NCBI GenBank assembly: GCA_013824115.1
Contig: PNNG01000022.1
Span: 202,610 to 266,609, forward strand
DNA from: Sphingobacteriaceae bacterium
GTDB lineage: Bacteria > Bacteroidota > Bacteroidia > UBA7662
Direction of reading: 5' to 3'
DNA: 64,000 nt
Shown here: positions 62,260 through 64,000 of the stretch, piece after piece
Layout: every line of letters begins with the position of its first letter
Position numbering within the stretch: the stretch's first letter is position 1
Position numbers and translations under genes: made by a program
The notes under the pieces: model-generated
Told to the model about the DNA's origin: nothing
The model's database searches: none
Seen by the model: the letters and a program-made list of their open reading frames with translations, nothing else

Positions 62260-63670
62260 GAGCAGCGTATTAACATGGTTGCTAGGGGTGTTGCTGGCTT
62301 CGGCTTCGCTCACAGCATGCAAAACCAAACAAGTGGCTGTTCCCAAAATGCCGGAATTTGCCAAGGTCGACAGTGTTCGCATTCCAGATGCATCCACTTT
62401 CTTTAACGACCAACGGCTACAGCAGCTGCTCGACCAAGCGGTAAAGCACAATCCCGATTATTTGGCTCTCCAGGCAGGTGTGCAAAGCCAAAGGGCAGAA
62501 TTATTGGCTCGTAAAAATGCGCTATTGCCAAATATTGATTTGTTTGCAGGCGCAGGAAACCGACGTTTCAGCGAATACAGCGTAGATGGGGTGGGTAACT
62601 TCGACACCAATTTTTCGCCCAATATTCGTCCCGACCAACGCATGCCTAACCCATTACCCGATTATGCCTTGCGTGTTCAAGCCAGTTGGGAGCTCGATTT
62701 GTGGGGAAGGCTCAATAATATGCGCAAAGCGGCTGCATACCGCTATTTGGGCAGCGAATCGGGTTTACGTTGGATGCGCGCCACCCTTTCAGCAGAAGTG
62801 GCTCAGGCCTATTACGCGGTTTTGGCCATGAATGAAATGCAGCGCATAGTGTCCGACAACATAGGTGTTCAACAAACAGCGGTAGAGTTGGTGAAGTTAC
62901 AGCAGGCTGCTGGCCGCGCTACCGCTTTAGCAGTTCAACAAACCGAGGCCCAATTGTTTCGTACCCAAGCTTTGGCCGCTCAAGTAGCCGCCGACCGGCT
63001 GCGGGCGAGCAACCAATTGCAATTGTTGGTGGGAAAGTACCCCCAGTTAGACAACGATTCTACTGGTTTGATGGGGGTAATTCCACCCAGCATGCAAAAA
63101 ACGGGTATTCCAACTGCATGGCTTTTGCAGCGTCCCGATTTGCAGCAGGCAAGCCTGGAGCTCAGTGCCAGTGGTGCTGATGTACGTAGTGCACAGGCAG
63201 CTTTCTTTCCGCGCTTGGTGCTTACACCCGATTTTGGCCTTCATGGATTCAATGCTTCTGCTTTTTTTGATCCGGCTTCCTTGGCTTGGCAATTGGCGGG
63301 GGGACTTACTGCGCCTGTTTTTAATCAACGCATGCTTAAGGCAGGATTGATGCAGGCCGAGGCCCGTCAAAAACAAGCCTTGCAACAGTTTACCAAAACC
63401 AGTTTAAGCGCCTATAACGAGGTGTATGAAGCACTCTTAATGGCCGATTTGTTGGAGAGGAACTTTCAAGAAAAGCAACGCGAAGTAAATAGCCTGCGCC
63501 AGGGAGTGAGAACGGCAGGCGAACTTTTTGCCGCTGGGTATGCAAGTTATCTCGAAGTAATTATTGCACAAAACGACGTGCTGGCTGCCGAAATGGAATT
63601 GGTTCGCGTGCAACAAGCACGGTTTCAAAACACTATTTTACTGTACAAAGCAGTGGGCGGAAGCTGGTAA
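62252..63670 (+). CDS. Outer-membrane efflux lipoprotein (NodT/TolC family)
   Basis: A 472-aa outer-membrane factor with a lipoprotein signal (MNKSSVLTWLLGVLLASASLTACKT). It has two OEP repeats of long helices with a strand pair each: the first about 60-250 (VQSQRAELLARKNALLPNIDLF, WELDLWGRLNNMRKAA), the second about 270-470 (LELSASGADVRSAQAAFFPRL, LAWQLAGGLTAPVFNQ). It forms the trimeric exit channel for the RND pump encoded just before it, with 8 bp overlap. The end YLEVIIAQNDVLAAEMELVRVQ is family-typical. A terminator follows. Confidence 0.94.
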   Translation: MNKSSVLTWLLGVLLASASLTACKTKQVAVPKMPEFAKVDSVRIPDASTFFNDQRLQQLLDQAVKHNPDYLALQAGVQSQRAELLARKNALLPNIDLFAGAGNRRFSEYSVDGVGNFDTNFSPNIRPDQRMPNPLPDYALRVQASWELDLWGRLNNMRKAAAYRYLGSESGLRWMRATLSAEVAQAYYAVLAMNEMQRIVSDNIGVQQTAVELVKLQQAAGRATALAVQQTEAQLFRTQALAAQVAADRLRASNQLQLLVGKYPQLDNDSTGLMGVIPPSMQKTGIPTAWLLQRPDLQQASLELSASGADVRSAQAAFFPRLVLTPDFGLHGFNASAFFDPASLAWQLAGGLTAPVFNQRMLKAGLMQAEARQKQALQQFTKTSLSAYNEVYEALLMADLLERNFQEKQREVNSLRQGVRTAGELFAAGYASYLEVIIAQNDVLAAEMELVRVQQARFQNTILLYKAVGGSW

Positions 63671-63689
63671 AATTAAACATCAAAGGGAG

Positions 63690-63722
63690 AAGGCCTGGCA
63701 CTCAAAGTGTCAGGCCTTCCTT
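63690..63722. terminator. Terminator between the efflux operon and the convergent DsbA-family gene
   Basis: A 12-bp stem (one G-T pair) AAGGCCTGGCAC / GTGTCAGGCCTT with a TCAAA loop, followed by CCTTTT. It overlaps the stop of the convergent gene. Confidence 0.7.
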
Positions 63723-64000
63723 TTGAAGGATGTTTTGCAGGGTTTGTCCCAATTGCTCGGCTTTGGTAAAACCATGCCCAAGCATGTAGTACTGATTGCC
63801 AAAACGAGCAACGACCGTTGGATAGCCTGAAACACCAAACCGGGCAACCTGCGAAAACTCATCGCGGGTAGCCAATTGATATTCCATGCTTTCAAATTTT
63901 TCGTCAAAATCTGCTATCGAAAGTCCATACGACAAGGCAAGCGCATGATAACTACTGGCCAAATTGGGGTCAAGGCCTTGGCTGTAGTAAACCGACTGAA
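63702..64000 (-). CDS. DsbA-family thioredoxin-fold protein, partial (N-terminus beyond window edge)
   Basis: The last 98 codons of a protein that enters from the right edge with no start in the window. The visible part, QSVYYSQGLDPNLASSYHALA then a helical stretch, ends with FGVSGYPTVVARFGNQYYML. The GYPT segment is the cis-proline loop of the DsbA/FrnE thioredoxin fold, after the inserted helical domain. The active-site CxxC, if present, lies outside the window. It could be a protein disulfide isomerase or a DsbA-like oxidoreductase. The cis-Pro motif makes the fold likely. Confidence 0.7.
   Translation of the reverse strand, partial: QSVYYSQGLDPNLASSYHALALSYGLSIADFDEKFESMEYQLATRDEFSQVARFGVSGYPTVVARFGNQYYMLGHGFTKAEQLGQTLQNILQKEGLTL

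Noticed and set aside
1-64000. CRISPR arrays, rRNA genes, prophage or integrated plasmid
   Set aside because: I saw no regularly spaced repeats, no rRNA sequence, no integrase or phage structural genes and no replication origin features on either strand.

Overview
The window comes from a member of the Bacteroidota. Three kinds of evidence agree. Promoters follow the phylum's own pattern (TTTG or TTG, about 19 bases, then TAnnTTTG), with perfect examples before sucC, tRNA-Leu and an esterase gene. There are type IX secretion (T9SS) signatures: a plug protein, one cargo with a type A and one with a type B C-terminal sorting domain. Several families are typical of or largely confined to the phylum (DUF4199, SPOR proteins with HU-CCDC81-like modules, CarboxypepD-reg TonB receptors, BatA-like double-TM proteins). 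G+C looks near one half. I cannot assign a genus. The sequence is chromosomal and mostly housekeeping, with no phage, plasmid, CRISPR array or large mobile element.

Layout. 1-8.4 kb: a partial membrane protein, a thiolase, a 7TM-HD phosphodiesterase, a PIN-PhoH ATPase, the T9SS plug protein and an ABC-F ATPase. 8.5-14.4 kb: the complete six-gene Na+-translocating NADH:quinone reductase operon nqrABCDEF, closed by a strong terminator. 14.5-27.7 kb: a large T9SS type B surface protein, sucC, a TsaC/Sua5-family gene, a TonB-dependent receptor, and a three-gene envelope operon (giant TPR protein, plugless outer-membrane barrel, SPOR protein). 27.8-30.2 kb (minus strand): an M1 peptidase coupled to an Mpo1-like protein. 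30.3-37.6 kb: a BatA-like protein, a dihydroorotase homologue that has lost its metal ligands, an acidic unknown protein, two DUF4199 membrane proteins and two glycosyltransferases.

37.6-45.5 kb: a RAYT-type Y1 transposase with palindromes beside it, valS, a seven-heme cytochrome c fused to TPRs, mltG, a thioesterase, a YihY protein and tRNA-Leu. 45.6-52.5 kb: an unknown lipoprotein, a T9SS type A cargo, and an alpha-amylase/esterase pair. 52.6-52.9 kb: a highly structured 184-bp intergenic repeat element and tRNA-Ser. 53-57.4 kb: a MATE exporter diverging from ccmB-ccmC-ccmD-like and a glutamate dehydrogenase. 57.5-63.7 kb: a tripartite RND efflux operon headed by a small unknown exported protein. 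The window ends inside a DsbA-family gene.

How the parts fit together. Nqr, SucC, glutamate dehydrogenase and thiolase serve respiration and central carbon and nitrogen metabolism. CcmB/C/D belong to the system that matures c-type cytochromes such as the heptaheme protein in the same window. The plug protein and the two sorting-domain proteins belong to one secretion route. The least explained parts are the TPR-barrel-SPOR operon, the BatA-like/pseudo-dihydroorotase/acidic-protein operon, and the 184-bp structured repeat with its possible link to the RAYT transposase.
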